Shown: piece after piece, positions 29,813 to 37,772 of the stretch
How positions within the stretch are numbered: the stretch's first letter is position 1
Layout: the number at the start of each line of letters is the position of its first letter
DNA from: Enterococcus rotai
GTDB lineage: Bacteria; Bacillota; Bacilli; Lactobacillales; Enterococcaceae
Direction of reading: 5' to 3'
Length of the DNA stretch: 64,000 nucleotides
Assembly: GCF_001465345.1 (NCBI RefSeq)
Contig: NZ_CP013655.1
Span: 372,001 to 436,000, forward strand
The notes under the pieces: generated by a model
The model's input: the letters and a program-made list of their open reading frames with translations, nothing else
Told to the model about the DNA's origin: nothing
Database searches by the model: none
Translations under genes and position numbers: made by a program

Positions 29813-30646
29813 TCAAAATAGGCCCATTTGTTTGGGATTTAAATTGTCATACTCTAGCTTAAGTGCGGCTTTCATTTCAAGTAAATTACCTGCCGCATCC
29901 CCACCAGAATTGTTATTGAAGATCACAGCAACTTCTTTGGCTTCGCCCGCTACTTTTTCGACAGCTTCACTTAATTCCGCGATTTCTTCTGCCTTATAAC
30001 GGTACAACGTGCGTTTCTTGCGCCAATCTTTGTCGTTTGCCATCCACCCAGCAGCATTACGACCATGGAATCGAAACAAAACAAATTGATCATTTGTGAC
30101 GTAAGGAAAAAAGGGAACAGGATTTGTCGGAATCTGTGGTTCATCGACTGCAACTAATGAAAATTGATTATTTTTCATAAAGGCTAGCGTTTGTTTGATG
30201 TATTTTGCCGTATACCATGAACCATTTCGCAATTCTATAGCAATTGGAAATCCAGCAAACCACTGACGAATTTTTTCAAGGTATTGAACATTTTCCTTTG
30301 TGCAGCTAAATGTTCCAGAAAATTGAATCAGAAAAGCAAACAGCTTTCCGCTTTCAATCATTGGTGCCATACTCGTTAGAAATGCTTCAACCATTTCTGC
30401 TTCATCTTGGTAATACTGTGCCCATTCACCTTGACAACTGATACCGCTATATACTTTCATGACAAATCGAAAATTCTCAGGTACTGATTTTGTCCACTCT
30501 CTAACCGAATCCTGCTTAGGAATACCATAATAAGCTGTATCCATCTCAACTAATGGTAAATAGCCCGCATATTCATATAAAGTGGAACGCTTTTTTCCGG
30601 TTAATTTATCATGTTCATTAAAAGAAGTCAAACCTAATCGTATCAT
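29813..30646 (-). CDS. DUF72 (YecE-like) protein
   Basis: A 277-residue TIM-barrel protein of the DUF72/YecE family. Seen are the N-terminal GLTSF..., YAGYLPLVEMDTAYYGIP (about 26-43), FRFVMKVYSGISCQG, IAIELRNGSWY and FRFHGRNAAGW near 195-205, followed by VIFNNNSGGDAAGNLLEM. The function of the family is not established. The ORF ends close to the window of a cotranscribed HAD gene. Confidence 0.85.
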   Translation of the reverse strand: MIRLGLTSFNEHDKLTGKKRSTLYEYAGYLPLVEMDTAYYGIPKQDSVREWTKSVPENFRFVMKVYSGISCQGEWAQYYQDEAEMVEAFLTSMAPMIESGKLFAFLIQFSGTFSCTKENVQYLEKIRQWFAGFPIAIELRNGSWYTAKYIKQTLAFMKNNQFSLVAVDEPQIPTNPVPFFPYVTNDQFVLFRFHGRNAAGWMANDKDWRKKRTLYRYKAEEIAELSEAVEKVAGEAKEVAVIFNNNSGGDAAGNLLEMKAALKLEYDNLNPKQMGLF

Positions 30647-30722
30647 AGCATTATTTCCTTTCTTTACGTGCTAACATTATTATGTATAAATGTTAAAATG
30701 GTTACTCTATCTGTTTATTTTA

Positions 30723-30763
30723 TACTAAAAAAGACTAAGACAAAACAAAAAGTTGTCTCAGTC
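30723..30763 (-). terminator. Terminator of the thioesterase gene
   Basis: GACTaAGACAA / TTGTCTcAGTC stem (30733-30743 and 30753-30763), followed on the minus strand by TTTTTTAG. Confidence 0.75.
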
Positions 30764-30787
30764 AGAAAATGACTTGGTTTTATAATG

Positions 30788-31528
30788 TTATTCGTTTTCT
30801 TTCCATTTCATATTCGCTTCACAATAGATTTGACCCTCAATTCGAATCTCATGCTTCGTTGTTTTACCTTCGTCTGTATCAAGGACTTCATAATGACTTT
30901 CGACAACTTGACCATACTCGACTTCTTTATCAAATTTCACATTGATATAGGTCGGCTCATGAGTACTCAGAAAATCATAGCCTAATACATCTAGCATCCA
31001 ATTGAAGTAAATTGCATTGTTTACATGCTGATTCCCATCAATATCAAAATACCGGACGCGATAAGGAGAAAACTCGCCATTTTCTACTTTTTCGATTTTC
31101 TCGCTGCGGTAAATTTTCTTGATTTTTTCACTTTCGTACGGTTCAATAATTTCAGGTAAGACGCTACTCATTTTGCGATTTATTTTGTCCATCAACACAA
31201 ATGTCGACTTGATCAAGACACATTCCTGACCTTGTTCATCATGAATCCAAAAGTTACGATAACAAAAATATTTATTATAGGCGATTGCTTGTGTTGTCAC
31301 CGCAATTTTCTCCCCAACTTTAGGCAAACGTGTAATCTGGATTTCATAATTGGTAATGACCCAGCCTAGACCAAATGACGAAACAAAGTCACTTCCTCGA
31401 TCTAAGGCATCGCTTTGTTCTTCGGATGTTTTGATCACAACGGCTAGCATTGACGGAATCGTCATTTTTCTCGTAATATCGCCATCGTAATAAGCTACTT
31501 CATATGGGGTCGTAAATTTTTTTGCCAC
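30788..31528 (-). CDS. Acyl-ACP thioesterase
   Basis: A 246-residue double hot-dog fold enzyme that releases fatty acids from acyl-carrier protein. The first half has the substrate tunnel motif SEEQSDALDRG, and the second half has the catalytic segment VRYFDIDGNQHVNNAIYFNWMLD (D, N and H of the active site). I start at the GTG at 31528 (VAKKFTTPYEV) because AGGAGGAG lies in front; the longer ATG-started reading has no such site. Length agrees with bacterial FatA-like enzymes. Confidence 0.88.
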   Translation of the reverse strand: MAKKFTTPYEVAYYDGDITRKMTIPSMLAVVIKTSEEQSDALDRGSDFVSSFGLGWVITNYEIQITRLPKVGEKIAVTTQAIAYNKYFCYRNFWIHDEQGQECVLIKSTFVLMDKINRKMSSVLPEIIEPYESEKIKKIYRSEKIEKVENGEFSPYRVRYFDIDGNQHVNNAIYFNWMLDVLGYDFLSTHEPTYINVKFDKEVEYGQVVESHYEVLDTDEGKTTKHEIRIEGQIYCEANMKWKENE

Positions 31529-31648
31529 TGGATCTCCTCCTTTTTCACTTATAAAACTAGTTAAATTATAACACAAGATCACTAGATGAAAACAAGTAAC
31601 GAATAATCAGTCGAACCATTTAAAGTATAAATTATAGAATATTCAGTC

Positions 31649-31753
31649 CTATTTAAATATTGTATTCATTTTAAATAGCATACTAAGTAATAGTGGAATC
31701 GTAGCCCCTAAAATCGTGATTAGGAAGATTAAAATGTAAGCAAGTTTTATACT
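31649..31753 (-). pseudogene. Remnant of a membrane protein C-terminus
   Basis: An open stretch of 34 codons encodes one strongly hydrophobic segment (IFLITILGATIPLLLSML) followed by the basic tail FKMNTIFK and a stop. No ATG, GTG or TTG is in frame between the upstream TGA and this segment, so it cannot be an intact gene as read. It looks like the end of a decayed membrane protein. A frameshifted small hydrophobic peptide starting at the nearby ATG is a weaker alternative. Confidence 0.3.
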
Positions 31754-31926
31754 TCATATAGAAAGTTGAGCTTTTTACAATTTTTGAAAATAACTTTTTT
31801 AAAAATTTCCATGAGATAAATAAAATTTTTATATAAAATAAAAAAACTTTTTAAAACAGAATGAAGAATTCACCCTTTTTAAAAAGCTTTTAAGTTCTAA
31901 CTAATTGTTTCAAAAAAAAATCTAAT

Positions 31927-32030
31927 AACTAATTTTTTCACACTACACGTGACCTGTGTTACCGTAACCAAGTACTTCACACAATAGATCTACAAGTGTT
32001 TCCATCCTTATCCCTCCAAAAAAATTAGTT
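31927..32030. repeat. Inverted arms around the small-peptide gene
   Basis: AACTAATTTTTT (31927-31938) and AAAAAATTAGTT (32019-32030) are perfect complements. The right arm ends inside the -35 element of the regulator promoter and next to the ribosome binding site of the peptide gene, so it could be an operator as well as an RNA stem. Confidence 0.6.
31943..32005 (-). CDS. 20-residue peptide, candidate signal peptide of the adjacent Rgg/PlcR-like regulator
   Basis: METLVDLLCEVLGYGNTGHV, with GGAGGG 8 bp before the ATG, a strong ribosome binding site for so short a frame. It is transcribed divergently from the HTH/TPR regulator 98 bp away. It is flanked by 12-bp inverted arms (31927-31938 and 32019-32030). 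An amphipathic N-terminal half and a small polar C-terminal end (GYGNTGHV) are the layout of exported and processed signal peptides, but there is no secretion signal. I do not recognise the sequence. Function is inferred from position only. Confidence 0.5.
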   Translation of the reverse strand: METLVDLLCEVLGYGNTGHV

Positions 32031-32057
32031 GATTCTAAGGGGATAATACCATACTAT
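32029..32057 (+). promoter_or_regulatory. Promoter of the Rgg/PlcR-like regulator gene
   Basis: TTGATT and TACTAT with a 17-bp spacer. The -35 element overlaps the right inverted arm, which suggests autoregulation. Confidence 0.55.
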
Positions 32058-32102
32058 TATATAAAACTAGAACTATAACGCTTAAACATAGAGGGGAAAA
32101 AT

Positions 32103-32948
32103 ATGAGAATCAAAGGAGCCATAATCCGCACAACAAGAAAACAAAAAAGGTTGTCTCAGGTCACATTAGCCGCTGGAATTTGTACTCAAGGGACTGTGAG
32201 TAATATCGAAAATAAAAATGTCTGCGACAGTCTTGAGATCCTTGATGCCATCTGCAAAAGATTAAACCTCAGTCTCGAAAGTGTGCTGGATGATAATGAT
32301 GAAAAGAAACTAACGTCTTTATTAAATCATGTAGAAGAATTGTGTAATACCTTCAGACACAAAGAAGCTCATTCACTTTTAAAAGAAACGTCGATCAATG
32401 TTGCTGATTTCCAAAATAAAGAATTAGAAGTTCGCTGGTTTTATTTTATGGGGATCACGAATTTATTAGGCTATAATAATACAACTGACAGCTTATTCTA
32501 TTTTTATAGATCCGATGAGCTCGGTGATTCAAACTCTGTTTACGCGATTCTTTCTGTTAATAGCTTAGGCATCGTTTATGAAATGGCTAATGAATTAGAT
32601 AAAGCTCAGGTTTATTATAAGAAATCCATTGATATGCTGCAAAAGATGACCATCAAAATGCCAATTGAAGCGACTAAGATATTTTTCAATACGGCCAAGT
32701 TTTACTCGTTGATCAAAGAATACGACACAGCGTTTGACTTAGCTACACAAGGCATGACTTTAAACCGATCCTATCAATCTTTATATATGCTGGATTTGTT
32801 AGCATACGAAGCGGCATTCAACGATTATATGCGCTCTACACACTTAGCAGCACCTGATTTTAGTAGTGCTAAAGCTTTTGCCTCATTTAATCACAATCAA
32901 AGTTTATTGGATGTAATCGAAAGTGATGAAAAAAACCTGTCTCGTTAA
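32103..32948 (+). CDS. Rgg/PlcR-type (HTH plus TPR) regulator
   Basis: A 281-residue regulator of the RNPP kind. An N-terminal XRE helix-turn-helix (about 5-62; LSQVTLAAGICTQGTVSNIENK) is followed by helical repeats that in this superfamily bind a short peptide. AGAGGGG precedes the ATG. A divergent 20-codon peptide gene supplies a plausible ligand. The chitin oxidase and chitinase genes follow on the same strand after a terminator, so they may be the regulated genes. Neither link is proven by sequence. Confidence 0.82.
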   Translation: MRIKGAIIRTTRKQKRLSQVTLAAGICTQGTVSNIENKNVCDSLEILDAICKRLNLSLESVLDDNDEKKLTSLLNHVEELCNTFRHKEAHSLLKETSINVADFQNKELEVRWFYFMGITNLLGYNNTTDSLFYFYRSDELGDSNSVYAILSVNSLGIVYEMANELDKAQVYYKKSIDMLQKMTIKMPIEATKIFFNTAKFYSLIKEYDTAFDLATQGMTLNRSYQSLYMLDLLAYEAAFNDYMRSTHLAAPDFSSAKAFASFNHNQSLLDVIESDEKNLSR

Positions 32949-32954
32949 ACAAAA

Positions 32955-33003
32955 TGGCCAGTTGGCGGAGGATTCTATCTCCTCTCAACTGACCGTTTTT
33001 TTA
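32955..33003 (+). terminator. Terminator of the regulator gene
   Basis: GGCCAGTTG / CAACTGACC with an inner GGAG / CTCC pair, followed by TTTTTTTATTTTT. Confidence 0.85.
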
Positions 33004-33096
33004 TTTTTATCTAAAAAAATCAGAAAAACTTTTTTAGATAAAAAACAAATAAAACTTCTCATTATTTTATCATTTAAAAAAATAATTGCATATTAT

Positions 33097-33145
33097 TTGA
33101 ATAATATAAAACAACATGTTAAATTTAAAAATGTAAGCGCTATAA
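33097..33145 (+). promoter_or_regulatory. Promoter and cre-like site of the chitin operon
   Basis: TTGAAT (33097-33102) and TAAATT (33120-33125) with a 17-bp spacer. TGTAAGCGCTATAA (33132-33145) matches the CcpA cre consensus TGNAANCGNTNWCA at all but one informative position and overlaps the expected transcription start. Glucose repression is the likely consequence. Confidence 0.55.
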
Positions 33146-33168
33146 AAATATTTTTAGGAGGAATCACA

Positions 33169-33753
33169 ATGAAGAAAACAATGCTCAAAGCAGTCCTTAC
33201 CCTTAGTTTATTAGCAGGAGGTTTATCCGTTTCAGCTACTGTTACACACGCTCACGGATACGTTTCATCCCCTGGAAGTCGTGCCTATTTTGGTAGCACT
33301 CAAGGTGGCAAAATAAATAAAAATGTTGGACGTGCTGAGTGGGAACCTCAAAGTATTGAGGCAACAAAAAATACATTCACTCCAGGAAAATTAGCTAGTG
33401 CAGGTGTTAGTGGATTTGAACCATTAGATGTTCAGACAACAGATCGTTGGCACAAATCAGACATCACAACAGGACCACTTGCCATCAATTGGACCTTGAC
33501 AGCTCGTCACAGAACTTCTACATGGGACTACTATATGACCAAACAAGGTTGGAATCAAAATCAACCATTGGATATTAAAAACTTTGATTTGATCGGTCGT
33601 GTTGATGATAAAGCAACAGTTCCTGAAGCTTCTGTTAATCACACAATTACCGTTCCTAGCGACCGTAAAGGCTATCATGTCATTTACGCTGTTTGGAATG
33701 TTTACGACACAACAAATGCCTTCTATCAAGCAATTGATGTCAATGTAAAATAA
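33169..33753 (+). CDS. AA10 lytic polysaccharide monooxygenase (chitin-active)
   Basis: A 194-residue secreted copper enzyme that oxidatively cleaves crystalline chitin. The signal peptide is residues 1-28, ending ATVTHA. Cleavage leaves His29 (HGYVSSPGSR) as the first residue, the N-terminal half of the copper histidine brace. The second histidine is in LTARHRTSTWDYY near residue 125. It is a single catalytic domain without a chitin-binding module. AGGAGG precedes the ATG at 33169; the longer upstream reading has no signal peptide at its start. It is followed by a GH18 chitinase, the same pairing as in E. faecalis. Confidence 0.95.
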   Translation: MKKTMLKAVLTLSLLAGGLSVSATVTHAHGYVSSPGSRAYFGSTQGGKINKNVGRAEWEPQSIEATKNTFTPGKLASAGVSGFEPLDVQTTDRWHKSDITTGPLAINWTLTARHRTSTWDYYMTKQGWNQNQPLDIKNFDLIGRVDDKATVPEASVNHTITVPSDRKGYHVIYAVWNVYDTTNAFYQAIDVNVK

Positions 33754-33783
33754 TCAATAAAACAATCTAAAGGAGTCGTGTCC

Positions 33784-34833
33784 ATGAAAATCAAACAATT
33801 TATTCCGGCGTTTTTACTCATTTCAGGTATTGCCTTCGGTAGTTTACTCACTGCGGCGCCCGTAGAAGCAGCTGATTCGGCCAGTGAGATGGTCAGTGTG
33901 GCCAATAAAAAGGTTCTTGTCGGTTATTGGCATAACTGGGCTTCTAAAGGTAGAGATGGGTACAAACAAGGAACATCCGCCAATATTTCATTAGCAGACG
34001 TAAATAAAGCGTACAATGTGGTTCCAGTATCATTTATGAAAAGTGACGGTGTCAGCCGTATTCCAACATTTGCTCCATATAACAAAACAGATGCTGCCTT
34101 TCGTCAGGACGTTGCCTTGCTTAATAGTCAAGGACGTGCCGTTTTACTTGCCTTAGGTGGAGCAGATGCTCATATTCAATTAAAAACGGGTGATGAACAA
34201 GCTTTTGCAGACGAAATTATTCGTCAAGTTGAAACTTATGGCTTCGATGGGCTTGACATTGATTTAGAACAATCCGCAATTACTGCTGGTGATAATCAAA
34301 CAGTCATCCCTACAGCATTGAAGAAAGTCAAAGAGTACTATAGAACACAAGGCAAGAATTTCATCATTACGATGGCACCAGAATTTCCTTACTTAAAACC
34401 AGGTGGGGCCTATGAAAAATATATTACTTCTTTAGATGGTTATTATGACTACATTGCACCTCAGTTATATAATCAAGGCGGCGATGGTGTTTGGGTAGAC
34501 GAAATCATGAAATGGATCCCACAAAGTAATGATGCGTTGAAATATGAGTTCCTCTATTATATGTCTGATTCAATGATCCATGGGACACGAACATTCTTGA
34601 AAATTCCTAATGACAAACTTGTGTTGGGACTTCCTGCAAATGTTGATGGTGCTGGAAGTGGCTATGTAATCGATCCAAATGCGGTCTACAGAGCTCTTGA
34701 TCAATTAGCTAAAGATGGCAATCCAATCAAAGGCTTAATGACTTGGTCTGCAAACTGGGACACTGGGACAAATGTAAATGGAGTACCTTATAATAATGAA
34801 TTTGCTACAAGATATGCTCGAATTTTACAATAA
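33784..34833 (+). CDS. Secreted GH18 chitinase
   Basis: A 349-residue glycosyl hydrolase. The signal peptide is about residues 1-28 (FIPAFLLISGIAFGSLLTAAPVEA). The TIM-barrel has the catalytic DGLDIDLE motif (DxxDxDxE, about 163-170, with the last E as acid) and YDYIAPQLYNQGG for substrate binding. I use the ATG at 33784 with AGGAG at 33771-33775; the GTG at 33778 is too close to that site. It lies 30 bp after the monooxygenase gene and acts with it on chitin or related glycans. Confidence 0.94.
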   Translation: MKIKQFIPAFLLISGIAFGSLLTAAPVEAADSASEMVSVANKKVLVGYWHNWASKGRDGYKQGTSANISLADVNKAYNVVPVSFMKSDGVSRIPTFAPYNKTDAAFRQDVALLNSQGRAVLLALGGADAHIQLKTGDEQAFADEIIRQVETYGFDGLDIDLEQSAITAGDNQTVIPTALKKVKEYYRTQGKNFIITMAPEFPYLKPGGAYEKYITSLDGYYDYIAPQLYNQGGDGVWVDEIMKWIPQSNDALKYEFLYYMSDSMIHGTRTFLKIPNDKLVLGLPANVDGAGSGYVIDPNAVYRALDQLAKDGNPIKGLMTWSANWDTGTNVNGVPYNNEFATRYARILQ

Positions 34834-34839
34834 ATAACC

Positions 34840-34890
34840 AAAGAGTCGTAGACAAAACTAGAAACTAGTTTTGTCTACGACTCTTTATCA
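34840..34890 (+). terminator. Long terminator hairpin of the chitin operon
   Basis: A perfect 22-bp stem with a 3-nt loop (arms 34840-34861 and 34865-34886), ending in TTTATC. It also marks the left border of the block bounded by the serine recombinases. Confidence 0.85.
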
Positions 34891-34943
34891 AAATAAACAA
34901 CAAGAAAAGAAGCTGCTTACAATCAAGTTAGTAGGCTTGTCTA

Positions 34944-35570
34944 TCATTCATTTTTTTCGCCACTACTAACTAATATCTTTTCAACGTTTGACAAATTCGT
35001 TTTCTTTTTCGTCCGATAAATACCTTCTTTTCTTAGATGATGGTATATCGTAGACGTTGAAATGCCACAGCGCTTTGAAATTTCTTCTATTGAAATCGTT
35101 GTATTATGATAAAGTTCAAGAGCTTGATTCACTTGATCAACAAGAGGAGGGCGACCTAAAATAACCCCGTTTTTTTTAGCAGCACTTAAACCAGCTAATA
35201 CACGCTCACGAATCAATTCAGCTTCCATTTCAGCAAAAGCGCCCATAATCGTAAAAAAGAAACGCCCCATTGGAGTGGAGGTATCGATATTATTTTCGAT
35301 ACTGACAAAATGAATATTTCTTCGATCAAATTCTTCTAGCAAGCCTAACAACTGCTTTGTTCCTCGAGCTAAGCGGTCTAATTTAAAAATAACAAACGTA
35401 TCACCAGGCTTCAAAATAATCAAAGCCTTGTTCAATTCATTCCGAAAACTTTTTCGGCCACTTTCATATTCTTTGAAAATTTTATCGACACCATACTCTT
35501 CAAGCGCTTGTTGTTGAGAATCAAATTTTTGATAATGTGTACTGACACGCATATAGCCAATAACTGCCAT
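34944..35570 (-). CDS. Serine recombinase (resolvase/invertase), left copy
   Basis: A 208-residue site-specific recombinase. Catalytic Ser10 is in GYMRVSTHYQ, with the resolvase signature FKLDRLARGTKQLL (about 61-74), the long E-helix MGAFAEMEAELIRERVLAGL, and a C-terminal helix-turn-helix ISIEEISKRCGISTSTIYHHLRK. It is clearly paralogous to the recombinase at 52746-53315; the N-terminal 130 residues are nearly the same in both. It follows lanT by 45 bp on the same strand with GGGGGG as ribosome binding site. The C-terminal tail is about 15 residues longer than in the right copy. Confidence 0.9.
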   Translation of the reverse strand: MAVIGYMRVSTHYQKFDSQQQALEEYGVDKIFKEYESGRKSFRNELNKALIILKPGDTFVIFKLDRLARGTKQLLGLLEEFDRRNIHFVSIENNIDTSTPMGRFFFTIMGAFAEMEAELIRERVLAGLSAAKKNGVILGRPPLVDQVNQALELYHNTTISIEEISKRCGISTSTIYHHLRKEGIYRTKKKTNLSNVEKILVSSGEKNE

Positions 35571-35615
35571 TTTATTTTCCCCCCTTATTCTACTTGTATC
35601 TCAAGCAATGCTCAC

Positions 35616-37757
35616 TTATGTGACATTCATCGGATCAAAATAGATCGAATGATAATACCCTTCTAACGCCAGTAACTCTTGATGCGTTCCTTCTTCCACG
35701 ATTTCCCCTTGATCCATCACTAAAATCCGGTCAAAATGTTTGATTGTATTTAAACGATGCGCCACAATGATACAAGTAAAATCATACGTCTTCAATCGAT
35801 TCATAATAAAGTTTTCAGAAATATTATCTAGTGAACTTGTTGGCTCATCCATTAATAATAGACTGGTTTCTTTTACCAGCGCCCGTGCAATTGAAATTCG
35901 CTGCATCTGTCCACCAGATAAATTCATCCCGCCTTCAGAGATTTGTGTTTCTAAGCCTAATGGCAAATTCATAATGATTTCGTCTACTCTAGAATCAAAA
36001 ATCGCTTGTTCCACTCGTTCATCCGTTGCCTCGTCCTGATTCAAAACGATATTATCATATAAGGATGCATTAAAAATCGTTGGTTTTTGATTAACGATAC
36101 TAACACAATTTTTTAATGAACGATCATCAATTTGTTTTAGATCAATGTCGTTGAATTTGATCTGACCTGACGTGGTATCATACAAACCAGCCAACAATTT
36201 TAATAATGTACTTTTACCTGAACCACTTTTCCCAACAATAGCCACTTTATCGCCAGGTTCAATGTTAAAAGAAACGGAATGCAAAATATCTTCCTCAAAA
36301 TAACTGTACTTAAATGATACATCTTCAACTGTCACAGAATCAATCGCAGTTACTTTCTCGCCTTCGATTGCTAGACGAGGATTTTCCTTAGCTTCTAAAA
36401 TTTCGTTTAACTTACCAAAATAAGAACGTAGTAGTAAAAACTCTGTATAAGAATCAAAAACAGTCACGATCGGTGCAATAAACGCTCCTGATAATGCGTT
36501 GAAGCTAATTAGTTCCCCTAATGTTACTTGTCCTTTGGTTACTTGAAATAGCCCCACATAAATCAATATGATCGGCAAAATAAATTGAATCGATGTTTGG
36601 ATTGTTCTGACCCAAGTCGAAAAGCGATTTTTCTCTGCTCGCAGCATGATTTGATTTTTGAATTCCTTACGCCATTTTGAATAAAATTGATTTTCGGATC
36701 CTGATGATTTAACGGTTTCCATTCCTTCAAATAATTCTACTAAGATCCGTTGAACTTTAGATTGAGCAATCAATTCTTTATTGGTGATGCTTTGAACTCG
36801 TTTAGAATTGACAACAGAAATTGCTCCCATCAAAAATGCACCGAAAATAGCAATCAGGGTTAAACTAGCGGACAAATTGACCATTAAAATCAAATAGATG
36901 AAAACAAATAAGAAATCTACTGAGATCGTTAACATCCGCTGGCTCATGATTTGCTGAATGATCACGCTGAGGTTAGCACGGAAAATCAAGTCCCCTGTTG
37001 AACGGTTAACAAAAAAACGTAGTGGTAAATGAATGATTTTCTTCATAAAGGCTTTCATCAGCGTCAAATCAAATAGATTTTCCAGAACAATTAAAACTAA
37101 CCCTCTGGCAACTTGTAATAAGTAATACGCAATAAAAAGAATCGCGATCGTTGAACCTATTTGAAAGATGTTAGAGACAGCTGCTGTTGAATTATCAATA
37201 ATCGTTTGGGTTAATCTCGGAATCGCAATGGTTACCATTTGAATCAATAGTGTCAAAACAATAAAGAGAGCAACTTTGGCTTTTTGATCACTTAAAATAT
37301 CTTTTAAAATCGTCCATGTTGCATTTTTTTGTTTTTTTCGTTGTGTGATCGTCACATCAACATCCGTTATAATCAAGGCAATATTCGAGAAGCTTTCTTG
37401 AAATTCAGCTCGTTTGATTTTTTTCCGTCCACTTGCTGGATCCAGTATCGTGGCTTCTTTAGCTGTTAATTTCTCCAACACAACATAATGACGTTCTTCC
37501 CAAAAACAAATGGTTGGTGTTGTTTGTTCCTCTAAAATCTCTAAATCCAACACACGAATAGCCTTTGTTTCAATTCCTCGATCCAGTAAAATTTGATTCA
37601 GATTTGTTAGGGTGTTCCCCCCCTTTGGTACGCCATAGACATCTCGAAGATGACTTAGCGTTACATTGTCATCATAATAATTCAAAACCATCGCTGTACA
37701 AGCTAATCCACATTCACTATGCTCGCTTTGTTCAGTAAATGGTATCTTTTTCGTCAA
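35616..37757 (-). CDS. Peptidase-containing ABC transporter of the lanthipeptide (LanT)
   Basis: A 713-residue AMS-type exporter that cleaves the leader and secretes the peptide. The N-terminal C39 peptidase has Cys16 in SEHSECGLACTAM, the histidine in ERHYVVLEK near 92 and the aspartate in TILDPASG. Six transmembrane helices follow (about 155-430). The ATPase has Walker A GKSGSGKST, signature NLSGGQMQRISIARA and Walker B LLLMDEPTSSLD. It starts 15 bp after lanM. It is matched to a leader ending in a small-residue pair in the precursor peptide. Confidence 0.93.
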   Translation of the reverse strand: MTKKIPFTEQSEHSECGLACTAMVLNYYDDNVTLSHLRDVYGVPKGGNTLTNLNQILLDRGIETKAIRVLDLEILEEQTTPTICFWEERHYVVLEKLTAKEATILDPASGRKKIKRAEFQESFSNIALIITDVDVTITQRKKQKNATWTILKDILSDQKAKVALFIVLTLLIQMVTIAIPRLTQTIIDNSTAAVSNIFQIGSTIAILFIAYYLLQVARGLVLIVLENLFDLTLMKAFMKKIIHLPLRFFVNRSTGDLIFRANLSVIIQQIMSQRMLTISVDFLFVFIYLILMVNLSASLTLIAIFGAFLMGAISVVNSKRVQSITNKELIAQSKVQRILVELFEGMETVKSSGSENQFYSKWRKEFKNQIMLRAEKNRFSTWVRTIQTSIQFILPIILIYVGLFQVTKGQVTLGELISFNALSGAFIAPIVTVFDSYTEFLLLRSYFGKLNEILEAKENPRLAIEGEKVTAIDSVTVEDVSFKYSYFEEDILHSVSFNIEPGDKVAIVGKSGSGKSTLLKLLAGLYDTTSGQIKFNDIDLKQIDDRSLKNCVSIVNQKPTIFNASLYDNIVLNQDEATDERVEQAIFDSRVDEIIMNLPLGLETQISEGGMNLSGGQMQRISIARALVKETSLLLMDEPTSSLDNISENFIMNRLKTYDFTCIIVAHRLNTIKHFDRILVMDQGEIVEEGTHQELLALEGYYHSIYFDPMNVT

Positions 37758-37772
37758 TATGCTTCCCTCCTT

